Source of the DNA: Thiogranum sp.
GTDB taxonomy: Bacteria > Pseudomonadota > Gammaproteobacteria > DSM-19610
Length of the DNA: 61,434 nt
Direction: 5' to 3'
NCBI GenBank assembly: GCA_030148915.1
Contig: JASBSN010000047.1
Span: 1 to 61,434, forward strand
Position 1 is the stretch's first letter; every line of letters begins with the position of its first letter. Shown here piece by piece: positions 1 through 7,959 of the stretch. A program made the translations under genes and the position numbers. The notes under the pieces were generated by a model. That model was not told the DNA's origin, did not search any database, and was given only the letters and a program-made list of their open reading frames with translations.

Positions 1-882
1 GGCGGCGGTCACCTGGTCAGCGTTCAGATAGGCGTCGGCGCCCATCACAGTGTCGGTATCCACGCCGTAGTCAAATTGCATGTCCTGCACGCCTTCCACC
101 AGTTCGTTGGCGCCGGCAGGATCGCAGGTGTTGAGAAACAGCGAGGTGCCCGTGCCCGAGGTGCTGGGGCACAGCCGGTAGGTGGAGGTGCCGACGCGAA
201 AGGCACCGGCGACCGAGGAGACGTCTGAGCCATATACCGTACCGAGGTCGCCGGTGAGGTTCGACTGACCGAGGGCCGAGCCGGCAGTGGCGATGACGCC
301 GCTGGTGTGTTCGATGAGACCCGCGCTGGTCTTCGGGTCGTTGGTGATCATGAACACCGAGGCGGTGCCACAGTCGCCGACCACCAGGATGTCGAACTGC
401 TCCAGCGCCTTGTAAGCGCTGTCGGTGTCGTCCAGTTGCAGTGCCGAGATCGGTTCGTCCATCGGCGTCGTTATACGGATACCGGAGGTCGCCGCGGCAC
501 GGCTGATGCTGATGGTGTCGCTGCCGTTGGCGCCGGTGCCCTCGGTGCCGAACAGCGGCGTGGCGAAATCGTAACCGGAGACCGCCGTCTTATCGGCCAG
601 ATCATTGGTGAACGGATACATCGGCGCGGCGCTCTCCAGGCAGCCCAGATAGCCGGCGGCTCCGATGTCGTGCGACAGGCGGCCCAGTGCGAAGCGGGCG
701 TTCTCCTGCAGGCGCGAGCTGCCTTCCTGCATGATATAGCTGGCCTTGGAGCCGCTGAATATCTGTACCACGCCGGCCATCAGGATCAGGCCGATGGTCA
801 TGGCGACCATCAGTTCGACCATGGAGAAGCCGCGCGGGGGGCGGCAGGATAGGTTGTCAGTCATTGTAGGCATGGCGTTCAT
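1..882 (-). CDS. pilW: Type IV pilus minor pilin PilW-like (C-terminus outside window)
   Basis: Minor pilin of the type IV pilus, expected in the inner membrane and at the pilus tip. The N-terminus has a short basic leader ending RGF, then SMVELMVAMTIGLILMAGV, a class III prepilin signal with the conserved Glu at +5. Downstream residues include SSRLQENARFALGRLSHDI and AGYLGC, the usual PilW landmark. The frame is open to the left edge, so about 294 codons are seen and the C-terminus is missing. The start at 882 overlaps the stop of the upstream pilV (TGATG), which suggests translational coupling; ATGs at 873 and 864 are alternatives. The order fimT-pilV-pilW is that of typical minor-pilin operons, so pilX and pilY1 would be expected further left. 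Confidence 0.85.
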   Translation of the reverse strand, partial: MNAMPTMTDNLSCRPPRGFSMVELMVAMTIGLILMAGVVQIFSGSKASYIMQEGSSRLQENARFALGRLSHDIGAAGYLGCLESAAPMYPFTNDLADKTAVSGYDFATPLFGTEGTGANGSDTISISRAAATSGIRITTPMDEPISALQLDDTDSAYKALEQFDILVVGDCGTASVFMITNDPKTSAGLIEHTSGVIATAGSALGQSNLTGDLGTVYGSDVSSVAGAFRVGTSTYRLCPSTSGTGTSLFLNTCDPAGANELVEGVQDMQFDYGVDTDTVMGADAYLNADQVTAA

Positions 883-1391
883 CAGGGTTGGGTGGTGATC
901 GATACGCAACGCAGGTCGGTTTTGTCGTTTGGATCGCAGTTGGTGCCGGTGGCGCCGGTGCGGTTTTCGTCCCACATGACGGTGATCTTGTACAGGCCGC
1001 CGGCGACAGCCGTAATGGTCCCCTTGCCCGCCGGCAGCGTGTCCAGCGCCGTATTCCATTCGGCGATATCGTTACCGGCCATTGCGCTCGGCGAGCAGCC
1101 GCTGCTATAACAGGACAGATCTGCCGCAGCCGGGGTGCCCGGGTAGTTGGCCGCCTCGCTCAGATTGGCGCGCATACGGTCGGCCATGTCGCTGGCCAGA
1201 TAGGCTGCCTGGGTCTGCGCCGATGAATCATTGTTGTAGCGCAAGCTGGTGGCCTGCAGGCTCGCCAGCCCCAGCAGCCCGATGGACAGCACCAGGACGG
1301 AGACCAGTACTTCGATAAGCGTAAAACCGCTCGCGTGTCGTGCCGGCGAAGATATCGATGGTTGAGCGTGCATACTGTTCATTCGGGCCAT
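882..1391 (-). CDS. pilV: Type IV pilus modification protein PilV
   Basis: Minor pilin of 169 residues. After a 20-residue leader the prepilin peptidase site is seen (ASG/FTLIEVLVSVLVLSIG), followed by LLGLASLQATSLRYN and QAAYLASDMADRMRAN, which are hallmarks of PilV. It lies 4 bp after the FimT-like gene and overlaps pilW by one base, so the three form one minus-strand transcription unit. The start may instead be the fourth residue (ATG at 1382), since the leader from 1391 is long and no clear ribosome binding site separates them. Confidence 0.88.
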   Translation of the reverse strand: MARMNSMHAQPSISSPARHASGFTLIEVLVSVLVLSIGLLGLASLQATSLRYNNDSSAQTQAAYLASDMADRMRANLSEAANYPGTPAAADLSCYSSGCSPSAMAGNDIAEWNTALDTLPAGKGTITAVAGGLYKITVMWDENRTGATGTNCDPNDKTDLRCVSITTQP

Positions 1392-1395
1392 CCCA

Positions 1396-1908
1396 CTAGC
1401 AACCGCTGTATTGACTGTTCAGGCTGATGCCGCCGGTCGCCATGATGCGCAACTGCCGGCCGGTCTCCCCGCTGCGGTTATCGCACAGGGTGACGTTGGC
1501 ATTCGGGTTGTCCACGCTGCCCTGTGGATCGATCTGAAAACTGTTCCGGGCGCTGACCATCTGGATGGAATCCGTCAACGGCTGCACCGTGCGGATCACC
1601 TCATTGGGGTAATTGAGCGTGCCGTTCTTGTTGACGTCCACCCACACCAGCCAGCCTTTGCGCCAGTCGGTGCCGCTGCAGCTGGTCTGAGTAGCGGTGT
1701 CACTGACGCATACGGAGGCGTTGCGACCTTGCTTGATCGCCTCGCTGCGGGCGATATTCAGCGACGAGACGAACACATTGGTGGCCGCGGTCAGCCGGTT
1801 GTTGGCGATCAGGTCACGCATACTGGGAACGCCCACAGTCAGCAGGATCGCGGCGACCGACAAGGTCACCATCAGTTCGATCAAAGTAAATCCGCGTGTT
1901 TTGCTCAT
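1396..1908 (-). CDS. FimT/FimU-type minor pseudopilin (GspH family)
   Basis: Pilin-like protein of 170 residues beginning MSKTRGFTLIELMVTLSV, a short leader cut before Phe by prepilin peptidase with Glu5. The region NRLTAATNVFVSSLNIARSEA is the GspH/FimT family signature. C-terminal cysteines (positions within CVSD, SCSGTDW, LCDN and the last residue) could form disulfides. First gene of the operon continuing with pilV and pilW. An AGGAG sequence lies about 11 bases before the start at 1908. FimU and FimT cannot be told apart from sequence alone. Confidence 0.82.
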   Translation of the reverse strand: MSKTRGFTLIELMVTLSVAAILLTVGVPSMRDLIANNRLTAATNVFVSSLNIARSEAIKQGRNASVCVSDTATQTSCSGTDWRKGWLVWVDVNKNGTLNYPNEVIRTVQPLTDSIQMVSARNSFQIDPQGSVDNPNANVTLCDNRSGETGRQLRIMATGGISLNSQYSGC

Positions 1909-2108
1909 GACTTGTTTCTACTCCTGCCGGCGGCGGCCCGTAAAACCAATTCCGATCAATGGAGCGGGATTCGCGACGAGCGGTAGATTCGGCCGTCACG
2001 CGCTTGTCCGCCGCGCACCTCTATAGGGGCTAAATGGGCGAAAACTTTATAGCGATCAATGGGTCCGTTGACCGACCCGCGGTGCTTGGAGAGCGACGAA
2101 CGGCGTAA

Positions 2109-2534
2109 TCAGGGGGTAGGCAGGAGCCAGAGCGCATCCCGGGGCTGGATGGCAGTGTTGCGGCTGGCGCTGAGGGCCAATGACCGGGTAGCGGAGCGCT
2201 GTCGCCAGGAGAACGCCAGACGGGTGATGAGCAGGGAGTCGGCCGGGGAAGGCGATTCAGACTGGGTGAGCGTCACAGCGTACCGGTGCCCCGCGAGACC
2301 CGGCAGCTCCGCTGCCGGGCTCTGCACAAGCCAGTCGACAGGGGCGGTTTCCAGCGCGTTGCCCGCCAACAGAAAGGCGTCGGCGTTAGTGCGCAGCTCA
2401 GCGCTGTCGCGCCACAGGCGAGCTTGTAATCGCCCCAGGCCGAGCAGACCCACACTTAGCACCAGCAGGGTTACCAGTGCCTCGAGCAGACTGAAGCCCC
2501 TGTCGGTTCCAGGGCGGTTCAAAAGTCTCTCCAA
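2109..2534 (-). CDS. PilV-like minor pilin, second set
   Basis: Protein of 141 residues with a class III prepilin signal (DRGFSLLEALVTLLVLSVG) followed by LLGLGRLQARLWRDS, as in PilV/GspI proteins. It overlaps the end of the PilX-like gene by 16 bases, so it is the last gene of a compact four-gene minor-pilin set. It is shorter than the PilV at 882-1391 and clearly diverged from it. The role as an alternative minor pilin is inferred from family and context. Confidence 0.75.
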   Translation of the reverse strand: MERLLNRPGTDRGFSLLEALVTLLVLSVGLLGLGRLQARLWRDSAELRTNADAFLLAGNALETAPVDWLVQSPAAELPGLAGHRYAVTLTQSESPSPADSLLITRLAFSWRQRSATRSLALSASRNTAIQPRDALWLLPTP

Positions 2535-3577
2535 CTGCCGGGAACCCTGACGCCGCGCAGCGCCGGCAGCGCCAGTCGCGAGCGCGCCGGGTCCGCCACC
2601 TGAATATGCTTCAGCCGCAGCCGGGCGTTACCAGTATTAAGAGCGCCGTCCACTGCCAGCGTACCGGTGATTTCCACGCCGACTGCGGCCAGGGGGTCGG
2701 GGCAGTCGCTCTCAATGAGCACCAGACCGACGATGTGCACACCGGCGGCAAAACGCGGGCAGCCGGCGGCAGCCGGAAACACCAGCACCACTGGCTGTGC
2801 AACGCTGCCGAGACTCAGCCGCCAGACGAGCGTGCCCGGGCGGGCGCCGGCCAGCCAGTAACGCCGGCGCGCCGCGGGCGAGGCAAGGTCGGCGTTGGCC
2901 AGCTGTGCATAGTCCTCGCGGGTGACGGTGAACAACCTGCCCCATAAGCTGTCCGCCGGCTGGCCCTGCGCGTTATCGACGAGCCCGCCGCCGTGCACAT
3001 CTACTGACCGCGGCAGGGGACAGGCGGCGCGGGCAAATTGCCACAGTGCCGCACCGGCTGCGCTACTGTCGCTGGCGCGCGGGTAGAGGTCCATCGCGCT
3101 CACTGTCGACAGGCAGCCGTTTAGGATCAGTGGCGGCGCGGTTTCCGCCAACGGTGTCAACACCGTCAGCAGCCGCAGTGTCTGACTGACGCGACCGGTC
3201 GGCGCTTCACCGTCGGCCTGCCTGGCCACGGCCTGCAATGAGATAAACGGATTGTCGGCGGCGGCGCGCCTGAGTAGGACACGAGTCCGCACCCCCTCGC
3301 GCCCGGCCGGCGCTGTGAACTGACTGACCAGGGCACCGTCCAGCGCCCGCCATTTCAGCGGGGTGATCTGTAGCAACCGGTCGCTGGCCTGCTCCCAGCC
3401 GGATTCGGCGCGCAAGCGCAGCCGGTAGTGGCTGTATTCGTTACCCACCATCTGCGTTTCCGCCCATTGAGTGCGGGCGGTCGACAGCGTGATCAGACTC
3501 ATCGACAGCATCAGTACCAGCGCCACAAGTAAGCTGGCTATACCGCGTTGGCGGACGGGAGAAGCGAAGACGTTCAA
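2519..3577 (-). CDS. PilX-like minor pilin, second set
   Basis: About 352 residues from a TTG start at 3577 that shares bases with the stop of the preceding gene (TTGA). The open frame extends further upstream, but the pilin-type N-terminus (RQRGIASLLVALVLMLSMSL) only begins after this TTG. The next segment, TQMVGNEYSHYRLRLRAESG, resembles PilX/GspK proteins, which lack the canonical Glu5. The rest is Ala/Leu/Arg-rich with a few cysteines and no recognisable catalytic domain. Family assignment follows from position between PilW-like and PilV-like genes and from the N-terminus. Confidence 0.65.
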   Translation of the reverse strand: MNVFASPVRQRGIASLLVALVLMLSMSLITLSTARTQWAETQMVGNEYSHYRLRLRAESGWEQASDRLLQITPLKWRALDGALVSQFTAPAGREGVRTRVLLRRAAADNPFISLQAVARQADGEAPTGRVSQTLRLLTVLTPLAETAPPLILNGCLSTVSAMDLYPRASDSSAAGAALWQFARAACPLPRSVDVHGGGLVDNAQGQPADSLWGRLFTVTREDYAQLANADLASPAARRRYWLAGARPGTLVWRLSLGSVAQPVVLVFPAAAGCPRFAAGVHIVGLVLIESDCPDPLAAVGVEITGTLAVDGALNTGNARLRLKHIQVADPARSRLALPALRGVRVPGSWRDF

Positions 3578-4299
3578 GGCGCGGCACTCACGAGCCGATC
3601 GTTGCGAACCGTTACCCAGCGCGTCAGCTGCAACGCAGTGTCCGGTCGATGACGCAGGCGCGCGCCAATGTCGATACGCACAACGCGTTGCAGCAGCTGT
3701 GCATCGGTGCCATGACAGGGTTGCGTATTGTCGGCGAGATTGAGGCAATGCTGGTGCAGTTGAAAGTGCAGGCGGGTGATTTCCACCTCGGGATCGTTAA
3801 CGCTCTGCCAGTAACCGCTGGCGCAATCAAATGTCGCCCCGCCGTAGCGCATCTGCAGGCTCTGATGGCGCAGCCGGAAGCCGAACTGTTCGACATTATC
3901 GCTATCGGTGGCGACCTTGCACCGCCCGTGCGGACATTGCCCAACCCCGACGTGGCCGTCGGCATCCAGGTCGTACGCCAGCAACGCGCAGGAATCCACC
4001 GGCTCGCCCCTCAGCGCAGCGACGCGCAGGCGGTTGTCGGCCTGCTGAAACGGATTGTCGAGTGGTGTTAACCGTGAGGGGTCGAACTGCCAGTAACCCG
4101 CGCGGCGCAGATCGCGGCTGATTAAATGAATCATGCCGTAGAGCTGCTGGCGCAGGTGCGCCGAGTGCAACTGCAGCGCTCCGTGCCGGGCGGTGGCGCT
4201 GTAAGCGGCGATCACGGCGGCCAGCGCCAGCAGCGACAGGGTCATCGCGATCATCAGTTCGACCAGCGTCATGCCGCGCTGTCTGCAGGCATTCAGCAC
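3574..4299 (-). CDS. PilW-like minor pilin, second set
   Basis: Protein of 241 residues from a GTG start at 4299 that overlaps the end of the FimT-like gene (stop at 4293). The frame stays open for about 97 codons upstream, but that part is antisense noise over the neighbouring gene. The N-terminus reads QRGMTLVELMIAMTLSLLAL, a prepilin signal with Glu5, and LISRDLRRAGYWQF matches the PilW landmark seen in the first copy. A DLDADGHVGVG stretch resembles a calcium-type loop, but no binding claim is made. Confidence 0.72.
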   Translation of the reverse strand: MLNACRQRGMTLVELMIAMTLSLLALAAVIAAYSATARHGALQLHSAHLRQQLYGMIHLISRDLRRAGYWQFDPSRLTPLDNPFQQADNRLRVAALRGEPVDSCALLAYDLDADGHVGVGQCPHGRCKVATDSDNVEQFGFRLRHQSLQMRYGGATFDCASGYWQSVNDPEVEITRLHFQLHQHCLNLADNTQPCHGTDAQLLQRVVRIDIGARLRHRPDTALQLTRWVTVRNDRLVSAAP

Positions 4300-4823
4300 G
4301 GCGCGAACACCCGGCCCGACACCGCGCAGGCGCGCACCCGCCCGAGCGGGCTGACAATCACCCGCACCTCCCCCGCGGCGTTCTGCAGAGCGAAGGAACC
4401 GGCCTCGGCCGTGCCGCGCAGCGCGGCGAAACGCAGCCCGGACACCCTGGCACGCCGCGGCCCGTGCAACGCCACGCGTGGAAAATCCCCCGCATCGCGG
4501 CGCTGCAATCCGGCGCCGTCGCGGCAAGCGCCCGGCAAGGCGGTTTGCAGCCGGCAGTCGCAACGCCGCCCGGCCCGCCAGCCATAACACCAGGCCCCGC
4601 CGGGCGGCGCGGCGAAGCTAAGGTACACATCCTGCTGCAACGTCAATGCACGGTTACGCGCCTGGCGAAGATCCTGCGTCAGCTGCTCCGCTGCGCCGCG
4701 CAGGCGGCCGTTGTCGACTAAGCGCGACATGGCGGGCACCGCAAGGCCGGCGAGCAGGGCTGCCAGGGCCAGGGTGATCAGCAGTTCGGTAAGCGTAAAA
4801 CCGGCGTGTCCTGTCTCGTCCAT
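4293..4823 (-). CDS. FimT/GspH-like minor pilin, second set
   Basis: Protein of 176 residues starting MDETGHAGFTLTELLITLAL, with the prepilin cleavage site after Gly and Glu5. LRGAAEQLTQDLRQARNRAL is the GspH/FimT family signature. The start at 4823 is chosen because GGGAGC lies about seven bases upstream and because translation from the upstream ATG would give an overlong leader. It heads the set running through PilW-, PilX- and PilV-like genes, all with overlapping starts and stops. It is divergent from the PilE-like gene. Confidence 0.75.
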   Translation of the reverse strand: MDETGHAGFTLTELLITLALAALLAGLAVPAMSRLVDNGRLRGAAEQLTQDLRQARNRALTLQQDVYLSFAAPPGGAWCYGWRAGRRCDCRLQTALPGACRDGAGLQRRDAGDFPRVALHGPRRARVSGLRFAALRGTAEAGSFALQNAAGEVRVIVSPLGRVRACAVSGRVFAPC

Positions 4824-4842
4824 GATCAGGCTCCCGGGCAAC

Positions 4843-4871
4843 TTGTTCCCTGTTGTCGGCGCAAGTATAGT
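4843..4871 (+). promoter_or_regulatory. Predicted sigma-70 promoter for the PilE-like gene
   Basis: TTGTTC and TATAGT are separated by exactly 17 bases, pointing toward the pilin gene at 4934, which would have a leader of about 55 bases. Prediction from consensus only. Confidence 0.45.
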
Positions 4872-4933
4872 CGAGCTTCCGGGCTGCGCAAGGATGTGTC
4901 TGCCCGTATCCACACAGCAAAAGGAGTTGCGCC

Positions 4934-5341
4934 ATGAACCGATTCCCGCTGACGGGTTTTTCCTTAATCGAACTGCTGATCACCCTGGCCATCGTTGCGA
5001 TCCTCGCCGTCATTACTGTTCCGTCCTTCAGTGGACTGGTCGCCAAGTCACGGCGCAGTGACGCCATGGCGGCGTTGCTCGAGGTGCAGCTGGCGCAAGA
5101 GCGCTGGCGGGCGCTTAATTTCAGCTATGCGCCGGCGCTGGCGGCACTCGGCTGGCGTTCCACCGCCTCCCCTGACGGCTACTACCGGTTACGCATCACC
5201 GGGGCCGACGACCATAGCTTTCAGGTCACTGCGCGTCCGGTGGGGTCGCAGCAGAGCGACCCCTGCGGGGTGTTCGCCGTGGGCGAGCAGGGCCCGGAGT
5301 ACGGGGGCGCGTTTGCCGATGAGGTCTGCTGGCGCCGCTGA
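4934..5341 (+). CDS. pilE: Type IV pilin PilE-like protein
   Basis: Protein of 135 residues. The prepilin signal MNRFPLTGFSLIELLITLAI is cleaved before Phe, with Glu5, and continues into a long hydrophobic helix (VAILAVITVPSFSGLVAKSR). A C-terminal cysteine pair (DPCGVF and EVCWRR) fits the D-region disulfide of PilE-type pilins. An AAGGAG ribosome binding site lies about eight bases before the ATG. It is divergent from the second minor-pilin set and followed 18 bases later by thiO. It is rather short for a major pilin, so a PilE-type minor pilin is likely. Confidence 0.82.
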   Translation: MNRFPLTGFSLIELLITLAIVAILAVITVPSFSGLVAKSRRSDAMAALLEVQLAQERWRALNFSYAPALAALGWRSTASPDGYYRLRITGADDHSFQVTARPVGSQQSDPCGVFAVGEQGPEYGGAFADEVCWRR

Positions 5342-5359
5342 CCCGGCGCAGGCCGCGCC

Positions 5360-6460
5360 GTGAAGCCCGATTGCATCGTTATCGGTGCCGGACTGATCGG
5401 CATGCTCACCGCCCGGCAACTGGCCGACGCGGGCTTGCGCGTCACCGTGCTGGAGAAAACCCAGCCGGCCCGGGAATCCTCCTGGGCCGGAGGCGGCATT
5501 CTCTCGCCTCTGTATCCCTGGCGTTACAGCGATGCCGTCAGCCGGTTGGCACGGCTGAGCCAGATCCGCTACCCGGATTATTGTCTGGAGCTGCGCGAAG
5601 ACACCGGCATCGATCCGCAGTGCCTGCAGTCCGGTCTGTTGGTCACCGACGTCGACGATGCCGAGCAAGCCGAGCAGTGGGCGCAGCGCTTTGGCGTCAA
5701 CCTGGCGTGGCTGTCGGCGGCCGAAGCGAAAGAAGTGGAGCCGCAACTGGGTATCGAGCCGGCGCGCAGCGCCTGGCTGCCCGAGGCCGGGCAGGTGCGC
5801 AACCCGCGCTTGGTGAAAGCACTGCGCGCACGCATCGAACAACTGGGCGTGGAGGTGCGCAACGACTGCCCCGTGCTCGGCTGGAATATCCAGCACGGGC
5901 GGGTCGCCTCGGTACAGACCCCTCAGGGCGATCTTTCTGCGGATACCTATATAGTGGCCACAGGCGCCTGGAGCGGCGACCTGCTCGCGCCCACCGGGCT
6001 CGCTCTGCCCATTGAGCCGGTGCGCGGCCAAATGATCCTCTTCAAAGGGCCGCCAGGCCTGCTGAGCCCGATCACCCTGCACCAGGGCCGCTACGCCATC
6101 CCGCGCCAGGACGGGCACATCCTCTTCGGCAGCACCCTCGAGTACAGCGGTTTCGATAAACAGACCACCGACGCCGCCCGGCAGGAACTCACGGGCGCCG
6201 CTTACGCGCTCCTGCCCGGTCTGAACGGCCTGCCGGTGGTCAAGCACTGGGCCGGCCTGCGCCCCGGCAGCCCCGACGGCACACCGGTCATTGGCCCACA
6301 CCCCGCGTTGGCTAACCTCTATGTCAATGCCGGCCACTTTCGCAACGGCGTAATCCTGGGCCTGGCCAGCGCCGAGTTACTGGTAGACGTACTGCTGGAA
6401 CGCCCGCTCGGCGTGGAAATAAACCCGTATCTACCTGAAAATAATATAAAAAAAGACTGA
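5360..6460 (+). CDS. thiO: Glycine oxidase ThiO
   Basis: FAD-dependent oxidase of the DAO family, 366 residues, expected to oxidise glycine to iminoglycine for the thiazole half of thiamine. The N-terminal Rossmann motif CIVIGAGLIGMLTARQLADAG binds ADP of FAD, followed by SSWAGGGILSPLYPW, typical of ThiO. The C-terminal HWAGLRPGSPDGTPVIGPH and NAGHFRNGVILG are the family's flavin and substrate motifs. The start is GTG at 5360, 18 bases after the pilin stop. No other thiamine gene or TPP riboswitch is visible nearby, so the pathway link rests on the family. Confidence 0.88.
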   Translation: MKPDCIVIGAGLIGMLTARQLADAGLRVTVLEKTQPARESSWAGGGILSPLYPWRYSDAVSRLARLSQIRYPDYCLELREDTGIDPQCLQSGLLVTDVDDAEQAEQWAQRFGVNLAWLSAAEAKEVEPQLGIEPARSAWLPEAGQVRNPRLVKALRARIEQLGVEVRNDCPVLGWNIQHGRVASVQTPQGDLSADTYIVATGAWSGDLLAPTGLALPIEPVRGQMILFKGPPGLLSPITLHQGRYAIPRQDGHILFGSTLEYSGFDKQTTDAARQELTGAAYALLPGLNGLPVVKHWAGLRPGSPDGTPVIGPHPALANLYVNAGHFRNGVILGLASAELLVDVLLERPLGVEINPYLPENNIKKD

Positions 6461-6472
6461 TCTCCGGTGATC

Positions 6473-6501
6473 TGGACTTTGTCTAAATCGCCGTCGTATA
6501 C
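6473..6501 (+). promoter_or_regulatory. Possible promoter of the Irr-like gene
   Basis: TGGACT and TATACT with an 18-base spacer sit directly before the start codon at 6509, so the transcript would have almost no leader. Weak -35; prediction only. Confidence 0.35.
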
Positions 6502-6508
6502 TGCCAGA

Positions 6509-6952
6509 ATGAATGAACCGGCGAGTTTTAAAGTACTTAGCGACGACGAAGCCGCGGCCCGTCTGCGCCGGCACGATATTCTCCCGACCCAGCAGCGCCT
6601 GCAGATTGCCCGGGTTCTGCTGACCCGCGACCAGCACGTCAGTGCCGACCAGGTGCTGGAACTGGTCAACGCCTGCGGCAACAGTGTCTCCAAGGCCACC
6701 GTGTACAACACCCTGGGCCTGTTCGCGGAGAAAGGCATTCTGCGCGAAGTCAATGTCGATCCGCGTCGCGCCTTTTACGACACCAACCGCAGCAACCACC
6801 ACCACTTCTATAATGTGGACACCGGCGAGCTCTCCGATATCCGCACCGGCCAACTGCCGGTCGACCAGCTTCCCGCACCGCCGCCGGGTACCCAACTCGA
6901 GGGTGTGGATGTCATCATCCGCGTGCGCAACAGCGATACGTCCAAGCCCTGA
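6509..6952 (+). CDS. Irr-like Fur family transcriptional regulator
   Basis: Transcriptional regulator of 147 residues. The winged-helix part (RLRRHDILPTQQRLQIARVL and VSKATVYNTLGLFAEKG) is typical of Fur. The second half carries RRAFYDTNRSNHHHFYNVD: the triple histidine is there, but the CxxC zinc motifs of classical Fur are absent. This is the Irr subtype, which in rhizobia responds to haem and iron. The start at 6509 is used because a TATACT-type -10 ends about eight bases before it, which implies an almost leaderless mRNA. The targets are unknown. Confidence 0.8.
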   Translation: MNEPASFKVLSDDEAAARLRRHDILPTQQRLQIARVLLTRDQHVSADQVLELVNACGNSVSKATVYNTLGLFAEKGILREVNVDPRRAFYDTNRSNHHHFYNVDTGELSDIRTGQLPVDQLPAPPPGTQLEGVDVIIRVRNSDTSKP

Positions 6953-6953
6953 A

Positions 6954-6983
6954 TTGGCACCTCCCGCGCGATTCTTTTATACT
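6954..6983 (+). promoter_or_regulatory. Predicted promoter of tRNA-Thr
   Basis: TTGGCA, an 18-base spacer and TATACT, followed by a GC-rich discriminator (CGCGACC) as in stringently controlled stable-RNA promoters, lie between the irr-like stop and the tRNA. Confidence 0.6.
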
Positions 6984-6997
6984 CGCGACCCCACCAG

Positions 6998-7073
<76 letters not shown>

Positions 7074-7235
7074 CTAAATTAAAGGTCCTTTCCGGTCACC
7101 TGGCTAGCACTTGTGGAACACATGGGTTGTGCCCACAGGCTCCACCCTGTTGCCCACCAACTGCCCAGCAAAGACGATACTCGGGTTAATAATGAGGTAA
7201 TATTCCCCTACTGCTGACTAGAATCCTCTTGTCCC

Positions 7236-7943
7236 ATGCCGCGAAAAAACAAAAGGCGCAAAGCGTCACGAGCAGCCGTGCGCTGGCTGTCTTTTACGGT
7301 TCTATTGGTGTTGTTGCTGAGCTGGTTGCCCATACTGCTGCTGCGCTGGCTGGACCCGCCGGTGACAGCCTTCATGCTCGAACAACGTATCCTGGAGGGC
7401 AGCGTCTATCACTATCAATGGAAGGACTGGCCCGCGCTGGGATCGGCGGCGCCGTTGGCGGTCATGGCGGCGGAAGACCAGAAGTTTCCCGACCACCACG
7501 GCTTCGACGTCAAGGCCATACAGGATGCCGTGGCTGACCGGCTGGAGGGGCAGTCGCTGCGGGGTGCCTCCACGATCACCCAGCAAGTGGCCAAGAACCT
7601 GTTTCTGTGGCCCGGGCGCAACTTGCTGCGCAAAGGAATGGAGGCCTGGTTCACCGTCGGCATCGAACTGATCTGGCCGAAACGCCGTATTCTCGAAGTC
7701 TATCTCAATATCGCTGAATTTGGTCCGGGCGTCTATGGCGTCCCCGAAGCCAGCCGCATCTACTTCGCAAAGCAGCCATCGCAACTGACCGATGCCCAGG
7801 CGGCACTACTGGCCGCCGTGCTGCCGAACCCAAAACAACTGCACGTGGACCAGCCCACCGCCTACGTTCGTGAGCGGCAACGCTGGATTACACAGCAGAT
7901 CGCAAGGCTGCGAGACTATGGTTGGTTGCAGCGCCTGGACTGA
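7236..7943 (+). CDS. mtgA: Monofunctional peptidoglycan glycosyltransferase MtgA
   Basis: Membrane-anchored GT51 transglycosylase of 235 residues that polymerises lipid II into glycan strands at the periplasmic face. A basic N-terminus (PRKNKRRK) precedes one transmembrane helix (WLSFTVLLVLLLSWLPILLL). GT51 motifs follow in order: AAEDQKFPDHHGFD with the catalytic Glu, RGASTITQQVAKNLFLW, and KRRILEVYLNIAEFGPGVYG. There is no transpeptidase domain, so it is the monofunctional type. It follows tRNA-Thr and is convergent with the dehalogenase gene. Confidence 0.95.
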   Translation: MPRKNKRRKASRAAVRWLSFTVLLVLLLSWLPILLLRWLDPPVTAFMLEQRILEGSVYHYQWKDWPALGSAAPLAVMAAEDQKFPDHHGFDVKAIQDAVADRLEGQSLRGASTITQQVAKNLFLWPGRNLLRKGMEAWFTVGIELIWPKRRILEVYLNIAEFGPGVYGVPEASRIYFAKQPSQLTDAQAALLAAVLPNPKQLHVDQPTAYVRERQRWITQQIARLRDYGWLQRLD

Positions 7944-7959
7944 TTCCCGCCTTGCAGGC

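Noticed and set aside
5189-6337. Long minus-strand frame opposite thiO
   Set aside because: Mirror of the ThiO codons; low-complexity translation and no ribosome binding site.
7074-7235. Integrated element next to tRNA-Thr
   Set aside because: No integrase frame, no repeat of the tRNA 3' end and no mobility gene within the following kilobases.
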